The notes under the pieces were generated by a model. It ran no database searches and was not told the origin of the DNA. It was given only the letters and a program-made list of their open reading frames with translations. From positions 4,734,001 through 4,798,000 of the forward strand of contig NZ_CP114904.1 in assembly GCF_027497215.1 (NCBI RefSeq): DNA of 64,000 nucleotides, in the 5' to 3' direction. Below, one piece after another: positions 7,524 to 15,966 of this stretch (within the stretch, counting starts at the first letter, position 1; each line of letters opens with the position of its first letter). A program made the position numbers and the translations under genes. This stretch comes from Micromonospora sp. WMMD812 (GTDB lineage Bacteria; Actinomycetota; Actinomycetes; Mycobacteriales; Micromonosporaceae).

Positions 7524-8330
7524 TCAGCGCTGCTTCAGGCAGAGCACGAAGTCGAGCGTGTCCAGCTCGCTGTCGAAGAAGTACCAGTTGGTGTAGGCCT
7601 CGACCTTGGCGCACTTTGCCTCGGCGTCCTTCTCCCCGCTGGTGGCACCGTCGATGCGGCGCAGCACCTCGTACGTCTTCGGCGCGCAGTCACTGATCAG
7701 CAGCTTCGGCTTCCCACCGGCCGCGCCGTCGTTGCGGACGCACTGACCGACCTTGACGAACCGCGGGTCGGCCGACGACTCGGGCGCCGGGGCGCTCGGC
7801 ACGTCCGTGGGCTCGTCCGCACCGGCGCTCGCGTCCGTGTCTCCGCCCGCGGCCGGCTGCTGGGTCGGCGCGGCCACCGGCGCCGGTTCGTCGCCGCCGC
7901 GCAGGACGAAGACGGTCGCCCCGCCGGCCAGCACGAGCAGCGCGAGAACCGCCAGCACCGCGATCAGCGGTCCGTGACCGCGCCGCTCGGGTGGCGGCGC
8001 GGGGTCAGCGGCGTAGGTCACCGAGGCGCCGGGATCCGGGTAGGAGGTGCCATACCCCGTCGCTCCGTGCGGGCCGCCGTAGGAGGGAACGGTGTCGTAC
8101 CGCTGGCCGTCGTCGTACCGCTGGCCGTCGTCGTACCGGGGCGCGTCGCCGTAGTGGGGGCCACCGCCGTGGTGCGGGTGCTGGTCGTACCGCGGGCCCT
8201 CGTCGTAGCGCGGCCCCGGATCGGCCGAACGGTAGCCGGCCGGACTCTCGTGGCCGGGGTGCGTCGGATGGGACCGCTGCCCATTCCACGGGTCCGGGGA
8301 GCCGCCCCCCGGTGATCCGTAGTTCGCCAT
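7524..8330 (-). CDS. Membrane-anchored protein with LppU-like C-terminal domain, paralogue of the downstream gene
   Basis: A 268-residue protein. The disordered N-terminal arm is rich in Tyr, Asp and Arg, with repeats such as RYDDGQ. It is followed by one helix (PLIAVLAVLALLVLAGGATVF), an acidic Ala/Pro linker, and a C-terminal domain with the same cysteine pattern and ending (FVLCLKQR) as the neighbour. The ATG at 8330 has an AGGAGG 4-5 bases upstream, which fixes the start. It ends 22 bases before the 6419-7501 gene, so the pair is probably one operon ending at the 6367-6410 terminator. Confidence 0.75.
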   Translation of the reverse strand: MANYGSPGGGSPDPWNGQRSHPTHPGHESPAGYRSADPGPRYDEGPRYDQHPHHGGGPHYGDAPRYDDGQRYDDGQRYDTVPSYGGPHGATGYGTSYPDPGASVTYAADPAPPPERRGHGPLIAVLAVLALLVLAGGATVFVLRGGDEPAPVAAPTQQPAAGGDTDASAGADEPTDVPSAPAPESSADPRFVKVGQCVRNDGAAGGKPKLLISDCAPKTYEVLRRIDGATSGEKDAEAKCAKVEAYTNWYFFDSELDTLDFVLCLKQR

Positions 8331-8411
8331 GCACGCCTCCTGCGTGAGTGGTGAGAGGCCGGCCACCAAGGCGGGACGCCGACGCCGAGGCCACCGTAGC
8401 GTGGACCAGCG

Positions 8412-9431
8412 ATGAGCTCGACTCCGCCAAGTGCGTCCCGGTCTACCGGCCGGCCCGCCGGCCCCACCGCCACCGCCATCACGACCGACACCGCCCCGGC
8501 CCTGATCTGGACCGCGCTGATCCTGGTCTACGTGCTCTGGGGCTCCACCTACCTGGGCATCCGGATCGCGGTGGAGACCCTCCCACCGCTCGCCTCGGCC
8601 GCCGCCCGGTTCGCCGCCGCCGCCGCGGTCCTGGCGCTCGTGCTGCGGCTACGCCGAGGGCCCGGCGCGCTCCGGGTCGATCGGCGGCAGTTGGGCTCCG
8701 CCGCACTGGTCGGGGTGCTGCTGCTGGCCGGCGGCAACGGCCTGGTGGTGCTCGCCGAGTCGGGCCCGCCCGGGGTGGCGGTGCCCTCCGGGATCGCCGC
8801 ACTGCTCGTCGCCACGGTGCCGCTGCTGGTCGTGCTGCTCCGCTCGGCCACCGGCGATCGGCCCCGGCTCTGGACGCTCGCCGGTGTCACCCTCGGCTTC
8901 GTCGGGCTGGTCCTGCTGGTGCTGCCGACCGGGGGGACCGACGGGGTGCCGCTCGCCGGTGCGCTCACCATCGTGGCGGGGGCGGCCAGCTGGTCGATCG
9001 GCTCGTTCCTCTCCGGACGTATCCGGATGCCCGACGACCCGTTCGTCGCCACGGTCTACGAGATGGTCGCCGGCGCGGTGGTGCTGGCCGTCCTCGCGGT
9101 CGGCCGCGGCGAGCTGACGGGCTTCGACCCGACCCAGGTCAGCATGCGCTCCTGGCTCGCGCTCGGCTATCTGATGGTCGCCGGTTCGCTGGTCGCGTTC
9201 ACCGCGTACGTCTGGCTGCTGCACCACGCGCCGATCTCGCTCGTCGCGACGTACGCCTACGTCAACCCGGCCGTCGCGGTGGTCCTCGGTGCCGTGCTGG
9301 TCGCCGAGCCGATCACCGCGCAGGTGCTGCTCGGCGGCGCGGTGATCGTGGCCGGCGTGGCCCTCGTGGTGAGCACGGAGCGACCGCGCCGGCCGGGCGC
9401 CGGGGCCACGCCGGAGCCGGCGCGCCGGTAG
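8412..9431 (+). CDS. EamA/DMT-superfamily transporter
   Basis: A 339-residue protein with about ten transmembrane helices in two EamA repeats, the RhaT/YdcZ-type drug/metabolite exporter layout. The first repeat carries VYVLWGSTYLGIRIAVE, a typical EamA helix 1; the second has ASWSIGSFLSGR and the closing YAYVNPAVAVVLGAVLVAEP. The substrate cannot be inferred. A TAGCGT lies 9 nt before the ATG. The stop TAG forms part of the -10 of the next gene. Confidence 0.9.
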   Translation: MSSTPPSASRSTGRPAGPTATAITTDTAPALIWTALILVYVLWGSTYLGIRIAVETLPPLASAAARFAAAAAVLALVLRLRRGPGALRVDRRQLGSAALVGVLLLAGGNGLVVLAESGPPGVAVPSGIAALLVATVPLLVVLLRSATGDRPRLWTLAGVTLGFVGLVLLVLPTGGTDGVPLAGALTIVAGAASWSIGSFLSGRIRMPDDPFVATVYEMVAGAVVLAVLAVGRGELTGFDPTQVSMRSWLALGYLMVAGSLVAFTAYVWLLHHAPISLVATYAYVNPAVAVVLGAVLVAEPITAQVLLGGAVIVAGVALVVSTERPRRPGAGATPEPARR

Positions 9432-9434
9432 CGT
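9429..9434 (+). promoter_or_regulatory. Candidate -10 element of prepilin peptidase gene
   Basis: TAGCGT lies 7 nt before the GTG at 9442. Its TAG is also the stop codon of the EamA gene. Confidence 0.5.
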
Positions 9435-9441
9435 CCGGCCG

Positions 9442-10098
9442 GTGTCCGCCGGCCCGCTGACCGCCGTGACGGTGCTCGGCGTGCTGGTCGGTCTCGGCGT
9501 TCCCCGGCTCGCCCGGCGCGTCGCCACGGCCTCCCCGCCGGTCGCCAGGGCAGCGGCACCCGCGTTCGGGGGTGGAGTCACGGCCACCGCCGTGGCGACG
9601 GGTGCCGTCGTGTTCGGGGGCCTGGCCGGCGCGCTGAGCGCTGAACCCGTCCTGCCGGTGTTCCTCGCGCTGGCGGCGGTCGGGCTGGTCCTCGCCCTGG
9701 TCGATCTGGCCTGCCTGCGCCTGCCCGACCCGCTGGTCGGCCTGGCCGCGCTGATCGCCGGCGTCGGCCTGACCGGCGCCGCGCTGGTGGCCGGAACACC
9801 GGAGCGCCTGCTCGGCGCGCTGGGCGGCGCGGCGGTGGCGGGCGCGGCTCACGTGCTGGTCGCGCTGCTGCCCGGGTCGCGGCTCGGCTTCGGGGACGTG
9901 AAGCTCGCCGCCGTGCTCGGCCTGCCGCTCGGCTGGCTGGGCTGGCCGGCCCTGTGGCTCGGGCTGCTCCTGCCGCATCTGCTCAACGGCGTGCTGGTGC
10001 TCGCGCTGCTCGCCACCCGCCGCGTACGCCGGGACACCCCGCTGCCGTTCGGCCCGGCCCTCCTCGCCGGCGCCTGGCTCGCCACCCTCCTCGCCTGA
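9442..10098 (+). CDS. A24-family prepilin peptidase (membrane aspartyl protease)
   Basis: A 218-residue membrane protein with about seven helices. The two catalytic aspartates of type IV prepilin peptidases are visible: one in LVDLACLRLPDPL (about residue 89) and one in the GFGDVKL motif (about 152). The N-terminal methyltransferase domain of PilD is absent, as is common in actinobacterial TadV-like enzymes. No pilin or tad genes lie nearby, so its substrates are elsewhere. Convergent with the helicase gene. Confidence 0.85.
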   Translation: MSAGPLTAVTVLGVLVGLGVPRLARRVATASPPVARAAAPAFGGGVTATAVATGAVVFGGLAGALSAEPVLPVFLALAAVGLVLALVDLACLRLPDPLVGLAALIAGVGLTGAALVAGTPERLLGALGGAAVAGAAHVLVALLPGSRLGFGDVKLAAVLGLPLGWLGWPALWLGLLLPHLLNGVLVLALLATRRVRRDTPLPFGPALLAGAWLATLLA

Positions 10099-10144
10099 GC
10101 GTGGATCCCGCCGCCCCCGCTCCGCCGACGCCAGGCCGCCGGGC

Positions 10145-13100
10145 TCAGATCAGCCGGAGCTGGCGGTCCTTGGGGCGGCGGGGTTCGGCCTCGCCGAACC
10201 GCTCGAACAGGCCCGGGTCGATGACGTCCAGGAACGGCGACGGGACGCACTCGCGTTCCGCGCCCTGACGGGAGCGGCGGGCCGCGTGGCTGACGTAGAG
10301 CCGGTCCTGGGCCCGGGTCAGTCCCACGAAGAAGAGCCGGCGCTCCTCGGCGACCGCGTCCTCGTCGGGGGTGGTACCCGGCCAGCGCAGCGGCAGCAGC
10401 CCGTCCTCGGCCCCGACCAGGAAGACCACCGGAAACTCCAAGCCCTTGGCCGCGTGCAGGGTGAGCAGGGTGACGGCCTCGGCCCGGGGGTCGAGCGCGT
10501 CCACCTCCGCGCCCGTAGCCAACTGGGAGAGGAAGAGCGGCAGGTCGTCGCCGCAGCGCCGGGCCAGCGGCGTGAGCAGGTCGACGGCCGCCCTGACCTC
10601 CTCCGGCCGGACCGCGCCCGAGCCGTCGAGGGTGGGCGCGGCGAACCGCTCGGCCAGCACCTGCCCGGTGAGCCGTACCCGGGCCGGCAGGCCACCCCCG
10701 AGGCCACCGGCGTGCCGCAGCTCGCGGGCGATCGCGGCCACCCCGGGGCGGTCCCGCAGCCGGTCGTGCGAGCGCTTCTGCACCGGGATGTTGGCCCGGG
10801 CGAGCGCGTCCACGATCGGCGCGGCCTGCGCGTCGGTGCGGTAGAGCACCGCGATGTCGGAGAAGGAGAGCGAGGTCGACCGGCCGTCGATCCGGCCGGA
10901 GTCCAGCGAACGGTGGGAGAGGCCGCCGACCAGCTCGTCGATGGTGCGTACCACGAAGTCGGCCTCGTCGGCGACGGACGCCGCGGGGTAGCGGCCGACC
11001 AGCGGGGCCTCCGGGTCGAGCCGGGCCGGATCCAACCGGCGGCCGCGGACCAGCGACGACGGCGCGATGGCCTGTACCGCGGCGGCCAGGATCGGCGCGG
11101 ACGAGCGGTAGTTGCGGTTGAGCCGGACGAGCCGCGCGTCGGTGAAGTCCTGCGAGAAGCGCAGGAAGTAGCCGACGTCGGCGCCCCGGAACGAGTAGAT
11201 GGCCTGGTCCGGGTCGCCGATCGCGCAGATGTTGCCGTCGGCGGGGCTCAGCAGGCGCAGCAGCTCGTACTGCACCGCGTCGACGTCCTGGTACTCGTCG
11301 ACGAAGATCCAGCGCCAGCGCTCCCGGTAGCGCTCGACCAGCGCCCGGTCCTCGCGCAGCAGCTCCACCGGCAGGGTGAGCAGCTCGTCCAGGTCGACGA
11401 GGTCCTGCTTGCGCAGCAGCGCGGTGTAGGCCGTCGGGTCGTCGCCCGCCTCGGAGCGGGCCGCCGCCCGGTCGGCGTCGTCGGCGATCCGGAAGTCGGC
11501 CGGCAGCCCGACGGCGTCCGCGTTCTCCCGCAGGATGGTCAACCCGAGCGAGTGGAAGGTGCCGACGGTGACGTCCTCGGCGACCGGCCCCAGCAGGCCG
11601 TCGAGACGGTGCCGCAGCTCCTCCGCGGCGCGCCGGGTGAAGGTGATCGCCAGGCACTGCTCGGGGAAGACGTTCAGCTCGGCGCAGAGGTACGCGATCC
11701 GGTGGGTGAGCGTCCGGGTCTTGCCGGTGCCCGGGCCGGCCACGATGAGCAGCGGCCCGCCCGGCGCGGACGCGGCGACCCGCTGCATCGCGTCGAGCCG
11801 GTCCAGCAGGCCGGTGCCGACCTCCTCCATCCCGGCGAGCATCGGCTCGAACGGCTCGTGCGGCGAGGGTGGCGGGGCGATCGGGGGTGGGGGCGGCGGC
11901 GCGGACTTGCGCTTCGGCTCGGCCCGGGCCGGCGTCGGGCGCGCGGCCCGCGGCTTCGGCGCCGGCTCCGTGGGCTTCCGCGGCGCCGGCACCGGTACGT
12001 CGAACAGCGTCTCCGCCTGCGTCCCGGCCGACCTTCCGCGCAGCTCGGACGGGTCGAAGAGGGTGATCACGCCGTACTCGCCGTCGTAGCCGGGCACCCG
12101 GCGCACGTCGCCGCGGCGCAGCCGGCCGATGCCCTCGGCGAGCACGTCGCCGCCGACCCGGGCGAGGTCGTCGAGCGGAGTGCGGGTCAGGATCTCCAGC
12201 TCGGGGCCGAGCGCGGCGAGCAGGTCGTTGAGCCTTCCCTCGACCTTCTTGGCGCGGGCGCCCACACCGTTGAGCTCGCCGAGGATCTCGGCCAGCGGCA
12301 CCAGGTGGGTCACCTCCCGCGCGTGTGCCGGTCGGTGTCCCGCCGGCCGGTCGGCCAACTCCTCGACCCGGCTGAGCACGCCGACGGTCAGCGGCTTGCC
12401 GCACTCCGGGCAGCGTCCGCCGGCTGCCCGGGTGCGCTCCGGGGCCCAGTTGACGCCGCAGAGCCGGTGGCCGTCCGCGTGGTACTTCCCCTCCTCGGGG
12501 AAGAACTCGATGGTGCCGGCGAGCCCGTCGCCGGTCCGCAGCGCGTCCCGGACGGCGAAGTAGTCCCGGGCGGTGGCGAAGATTGTCGCCTCCCGGGCCA
12601 ACGCCGGCGGCGAGTGGGCGTCCGAGTTGGACACCAGCCGGTACGCGTCCAGGCTGCCGACCCGCCAGTTCATCTCCGGGTCGGAGGAGAGCCCGGTCTC
12701 CACCGCGAAGATGTGCTCGGCGAGGTCGGCGTAGCAGTCGGCGATCGCGTCGAAGCCGGACTTCGAGCCGAGCGCGGAGAACCACGGCGTCCAGATGTGC
12801 GCCGGCACGAGGTAGCCGTCGGGGCTGGCCTCGAGGGTGATCTCCAGGAGGTCCCGGGAGTCCAGGCCGAGAATCGGCCGGCCGTCGGAGCCGATGTTGC
12901 CGATCCGGCCGAGGGCGGTGTTGAACCGCTCCACCGCGTCCAGGTCGGGCAGGTAGATGAGGTGATGGACCTTGCGGGTCCGGTCGTCCCGCTTGTAGAT
13001 CGTGGAGATCTCCACGCTGAGCATGAACCGGACCGGATCGCTCTCGGCCTCGCTCGCCAGCCGGGGCGGCAGCCGGCGGGCGATGTCCCGCTCCGCCCCC

Positions 13101-13339
13101 GGGCTGAGCCGGTAGAGGCCGGGTTCCGCCGGGCGCAGCGTCTCGCGCAGGTGGTCGTACCAGGCGGGGTGGGTGAAGTCGCCGGTCCCGAGCAGGCCGA
13201 TGCCCTTGCGCCGGGCCCACCAGCCGAGGTTGGGCAGGGTGAGGTCACGGCTGCACGCGCGGGAGTACTTCGAGTGGATGTGCAGGTCCGCGACGAACGG
13301 CGGGAGACCACCGGGGGGTACGGCGCTGAACGGAGGCAC
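10145..13339 (-). CDS. EndoQ-like PHP nuclease fused to a UvrD/PcrA-type helicase
   Basis: A 1064-residue fusion. Residues 15-430 match the TIGR00375/endonuclease Q family: PHP motifs DLHIHS (18-23), GTGDFTHP (51-58) and SNSDAH (237-242), and a zinc site with C294, C310 and C313 followed by GVLSRVEELADRP. EndoQ cuts DNA 5' of deaminated bases. A Pro/Ala/Arg-rich linker (about 450-500) leads to a superfamily 1 helicase: Walker A GPGTGKT (535-541), ITFTRRAAEEL, VDEYQDVD and the C-terminal LTLHAAKGLEFPVVF. The GTG at 13339 has AGGA 7 bases upstream. The fusion suggests lesion nicking coupled to strand unwinding. Confidence 0.85.
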   Translation of the reverse strand: MPPFSAVPPGGLPPFVADLHIHSKYSRACSRDLTLPNLGWWARRKGIGLLGTGDFTHPAWYDHLRETLRPAEPGLYRLSPGAERDIARRLPPRLASEAESDPVRFMLSVEISTIYKRDDRTRKVHHLIYLPDLDAVERFNTALGRIGNIGSDGRPILGLDSRDLLEITLEASPDGYLVPAHIWTPWFSALGSKSGFDAIADCYADLAEHIFAVETGLSSDPEMNWRVGSLDAYRLVSNSDAHSPPALAREATIFATARDYFAVRDALRTGDGLAGTIEFFPEEGKYHADGHRLCGVNWAPERTRAAGGRCPECGKPLTVGVLSRVEELADRPAGHRPAHAREVTHLVPLAEILGELNGVGARAKKVEGRLNDLLAALGPELEILTRTPLDDLARVGGDVLAEGIGRLRRGDVRRVPGYDGEYGVITLFDPSELRGRSAGTQAETLFDVPVPAPRKPTEPAPKPRAARPTPARAEPKRKSAPPPPPPIAPPPSPHEPFEPMLAGMEEVGTGLLDRLDAMQRVAASAPGGPLLIVAGPGTGKTRTLTHRIAYLCAELNVFPEQCLAITFTRRAAEELRHRLDGLLGPVAEDVTVGTFHSLGLTILRENADAVGLPADFRIADDADRAAARSEAGDDPTAYTALLRKQDLVDLDELLTLPVELLREDRALVERYRERWRWIFVDEYQDVDAVQYELLRLLSPADGNICAIGDPDQAIYSFRGADVGYFLRFSQDFTDARLVRLNRNYRSSAPILAAAVQAIAPSSLVRGRRLDPARLDPEAPLVGRYPAASVADEADFVVRTIDELVGGLSHRSLDSGRIDGRSTSLSFSDIAVLYRTDAQAAPIVDALARANIPVQKRSHDRLRDRPGVAAIARELRHAGGLGGGLPARVRLTGQVLAERFAAPTLDGSGAVRPEEVRAAVDLLTPLARRCGDDLPLFLSQLATGAEVDALDPRAEAVTLLTLHAAKGLEFPVVFLVGAEDGLLPLRWPGTTPDEDAVAEERRLFFVGLTRAQDRLYVSHAARRSRQGAERECVPSPFLDVIDPGLFERFGEAEPRRPKDRQLRLI

Positions 13340-13415
13340 GCCGCATCCTGTCACGCCCGGCCGGGGACCCGCCCGTCGCCACGCACACACGTGACCCGCG
13401 CAATGCGCGGCCGTG

Positions 13416-14660
13416 TCACGGAGTCCGGAGCTCCACGAGGGTGATCTGCGGGTTGGCGCCGACCCGGACCGGCGGGCCCCAGAAGCCCGCGCCGTTGGTG
13501 ACGTAGACCTTGGTGCCGTCCACCTCGCCCAGCCCGGAGACGACCGGCTGCTCCAGCCGGACCGCGAGGTCGAACGGCACCATCTGGCCGCCGTGGGTGT
13601 GCCCGGACAGCTGCAGGTCGACGCCGAACTTCGCGGCCTCCACCGCGGCGACCGGCTGGTGGGCGAGCAGCACCACCGGCCGGGACGGGTCGCGGTCGCC
13701 GAGCGCGGCGGCGTAGTCCGGGCCGGCGTCGGCGCCCAGTTGGTCTCCGGACGGGTCGTTCACTCCGGCCAGATCCAGCACGCCGCCCCGGGCGGCGATC
13801 TCCAGCCGCTCGTTCTGGAGCACCCGCAGGCCGAGGCGGTCCACCTCCCGCACCCACTCCTCCACCCCGGAGTAGTACTCGTGGTTGCCGGTGACGAAGA
13901 AGCTGCCGTAGCGGGACCGCAGGTCGCGCAGTGGAGCCGCGGCCTCGCCCAGCTCCGCCACCGAGCCGTCGACCATGTCGCCGACCACCGCGACCAGGTC
14001 GGCGTCGAGCCGGTTGATCGCGGCGACGATGCGTTCGGTGTGGCTCCGGCCGAGCAGCGGCCCGAGGTGGATGTCGGAGACGGTGGCGATGCGCAGGCCG
14101 TCCATGCTCCGCGGCAGCTTGGCCAGCGGAATGCGTACGCGGTCCAGCTGCGGCGGGCCGAAGGCGGTGCGGACGCCGTACCCGGTGATACCGGCGGCCG
14201 TGAGCCCGGCGAAGATGGCGGCCCCGCGGGCGAGCAGCAACCGGCGGGACCGGTCGTGGTCGGGCTGTTCGACCGCGTCGGCGGCGGGCGGGTCGGCGGG
14301 CCCGGCGGCGCCGACCAGCACCGGCTCGGGCGCGGCGGCGGTGGACTCGGCGGAGAGCACCCGGCGGCGCAGGACCAGCCGGGCCACCAGCATCGGCACC
14401 TCCAGGGCCACGAGCAGCACCAGGAGGTAGAACATCAGCGCGAGCCAGAGATACCCCGGCCAGGCGAGCCAGTGCAGTTTGGCCCGGGTGCCGGTCAACG
14501 CGGCCGGGATGAGGAGCGCGAGCACCGCGGCGGTGATGCCGCCGATCCGGCGCCACCGACCCGGCGTGGTGGTGTCCCGCACCAGCCGCTTCCACAGGTA
14601 GAGGTGGATCAGGCCGGTGATCAGGGCGATCACGCCCACGAACGCCAGAGCCGACAACAC
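13416..14660 (-). CDS. Membrane-anchored calcineurin-like metallophosphoesterase
   Basis: A 414-residue protein with three N-terminal helices, a fourth near residue 150, and a metallophosphoesterase domain from about 190. Metal-binding motifs are in order: SDIHLG, GDMVDG, GNHEYY, LAHQP and SGHTHGGQ. This is the YkuE/YaeI group, thought to act on phosphoester lipids. The GTG start has GGGAGG upstream, and the gene begins 11 bases after moaD, so it is probably the last gene of the moaA operon. It has no obvious Moco role. Confidence 0.9.
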   Translation of the reverse strand: MLSALAFVGVIALITGLIHLYLWKRLVRDTTTPGRWRRIGGITAAVLALLIPAALTGTRAKLHWLAWPGYLWLALMFYLLVLLVALEVPMLVARLVLRRRVLSAESTAAAPEPVLVGAAGPADPPAADAVEQPDHDRSRRLLLARGAAIFAGLTAAGITGYGVRTAFGPPQLDRVRIPLAKLPRSMDGLRIATVSDIHLGPLLGRSHTERIVAAINRLDADLVAVVGDMVDGSVAELGEAAAPLRDLRSRYGSFFVTGNHEYYSGVEEWVREVDRLGLRVLQNERLEIAARGGVLDLAGVNDPSGDQLGADAGPDYAAALGDRDPSRPVVLLAHQPVAAVEAAKFGVDLQLSGHTHGGQMVPFDLAVRLEQPVVSGLGEVDGTKVYVTNGAGFWGPPVRVGANPQITLVELRTP

Positions 14661-14671
14661 GTGCGCCTCCC

Positions 14672-14950
14672 TCAGCCACCCGCGAAGGGGGGCAGGACAT
14701 CGATCGTGGCCCCGGCCGGCAGCGGTGTCCGACGATCATGACAGGTCACGCCGTCGACCAGGAAGCTCGCCACCCGCAGCACGGCCGCGAGCCGATCGCC
14801 GTGCCGTCCGGCCAGCTCCGCCCTGAGGTCGTCGAGTGACGGCCCGGCGGGCACGGCCTCCTCGCTCCGGCCCGCGGCGGCCCGGGCGCCGGCGAAGTAG
14901 CGGACGGTGAGCGGCGCCGCGGCGGGGGGCCGCGGTGTCGGGTCGGTCAC
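14672..14950 (-). CDS. moaD: Molybdopterin synthase sulfur carrier subunit MoaD
   Basis: A 92-residue ubiquitin-like sulfur carrier. It begins with LTVRYFAGARAAAG and ends PPFAGG, the C-terminal Gly-Gly that becomes a thiocarboxylate. The GTG at 14950 is preferred because GGAGG ends 6 bases upstream; a GTG at 14956 would overlap the moaA stop. It lies 3 bases after moaA. Its partner MoaE is encoded at 1606-2034. Confidence 0.9.
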   Translation of the reverse strand: MTDPTPRPPAAAPLTVRYFAGARAAAGRSEEAVPAGPSLDDLRAELAGRHGDRLAAVLRVASFLVDGVTCHDRRTPLPAGATIDVLPPFAGG

Positions 14951-14952
14951 GG

Positions 14953-15966
14953 TCACCCTCCGATGGCCGACATGGGTCGGGTGGGTTGCAGGAAGGTCGG
15001 ATCGTCGATGCCGTGGCCGGCCCGCTTGCCCCACATCGCGCGGCGCCACCGGTCGGCCAGCCCGTCGTCGTCCACCCCGCCACGTAGCGCGCCGCGCAGG
15101 TCGGACTCCTCGGTGGCGAAGAGGCAGGCGCGCACCTGGCCGTCCGCCGTGAGCCGGGTGCGGTCGCAGTCGCCGCAGAAGGGGCGGGTGACGCTGCCGA
15201 TCACGCCGACCCGGGCCGGGCCGCCGTCGACCAGCCAGGTCTCGGCCGGTGCCGATCCCCGGTCCGCCGGATCGGCACGCAGGTCGAACTCCCGCCGCAG
15301 CGACGAGAGGATCTCGTCGGCGGTGACCATGGCCGCCCGGTCCCAGCCGTGCTGCGCGTCCAGCGGCATCTGCTCGATGAACCGCAGCTCGTAGCCGTGG
15401 TCGAGGGCGAAGCGCAGCAGCGCCGGCGCGTCGTTCTCGTTGACCCCGCGCATCAGCACGCTGTTGATCTTCACCGGGGTGAGGCCGGCGGCCGCCGCCC
15501 CGGCCAGCCCGGCCAGCACGGCGTCGAGCCGGGGACGGCGGGTGAGCTCGGTGAACCGGGCCGGGTCCAGGGTGTCGAGGGAGACGTTCACCCGGTCCAG
15601 GCCGGCGGCGCGCAGCGCCGGGGCGAGCCGGTCCAGGCCGATGCCGTTGGTGGTCAGCGAGATGGTGGGTCGCGGTTCGAGCGCGGCCACCGCCGTGACG
15701 ATGCCGGCCAGCCCCGGGCGGATCAGTGGCTCGCCCCCGGTGAATCGCACCTCGGTCACGCCGAGCCGCTCCACGGCGACCCGGACCAGCCGGACCACCT
15801 CGTCGTCGGTGAGCAGCTCAGGCCCGGCCAGCCAGGGCAGCCCCTCGGCCGGCATGCAGTACGTGCAGCGCAGGTTGCACTTGTCGGTCAACGAAACCCG
15901 GAGGTCCCGGGCGACGCGGCCGTAACGGTCGACGAGGACGCCGTCGGTCGGGTGGGCGACGCTCAC
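14953..15966 (-). CDS. moaA: GTP 3',8-cyclase MoaA
   Basis: A 337-residue radical SAM enzyme catalysing the first step of molybdopterin synthesis. The N-terminal cluster motif is CNLRCTYC, then FTGGEPLIRPGL. A second cluster lies near the C-terminus (FCGDCDRTRLTADG, then RACLF), and the protein ends in the family Gly-Gly (SAIGG). The GTG start overlaps the TGA of the upstream kinase-like gene by four bases, so translation is coupled. Confidence 0.96.
   Translation of the reverse strand: MSVAHPTDGVLVDRYGRVARDLRVSLTDKCNLRCTYCMPAEGLPWLAGPELLTDDEVVRLVRVAVERLGVTEVRFTGGEPLIRPGLAGIVTAVAALEPRPTISLTTNGIGLDRLAPALRAAGLDRVNVSLDTLDPARFTELTRRPRLDAVLAGLAGAAAAGLTPVKINSVLMRGVNENDAPALLRFALDHGYELRFIEQMPLDAQHGWDRAAMVTADEILSSLRREFDLRADPADRGSAPAETWLVDGGPARVGVIGSVTRPFCGDCDRTRLTADGQVRACLFATEESDLRGALRGGVDDDGLADRWRRAMWGKRAGHGIDDPTFLQPTRPMSAIGG

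Noticed and set aside
5044..8330. Anti-phage defence island around the AAA ATPase
   Set aside because: No nuclease, toxin or other effector gene is adjacent; neighbours are ordinary envelope-type genes.
10286..13444. Long open frame on the plus strand (over 1000 codons) opposite the helicase gene
   Set aside because: It is an antisense shadow created by high GC; its sequence is low-complexity Arg/Gly/Val with no domain, while the minus strand has full PHP and helicase motifs.
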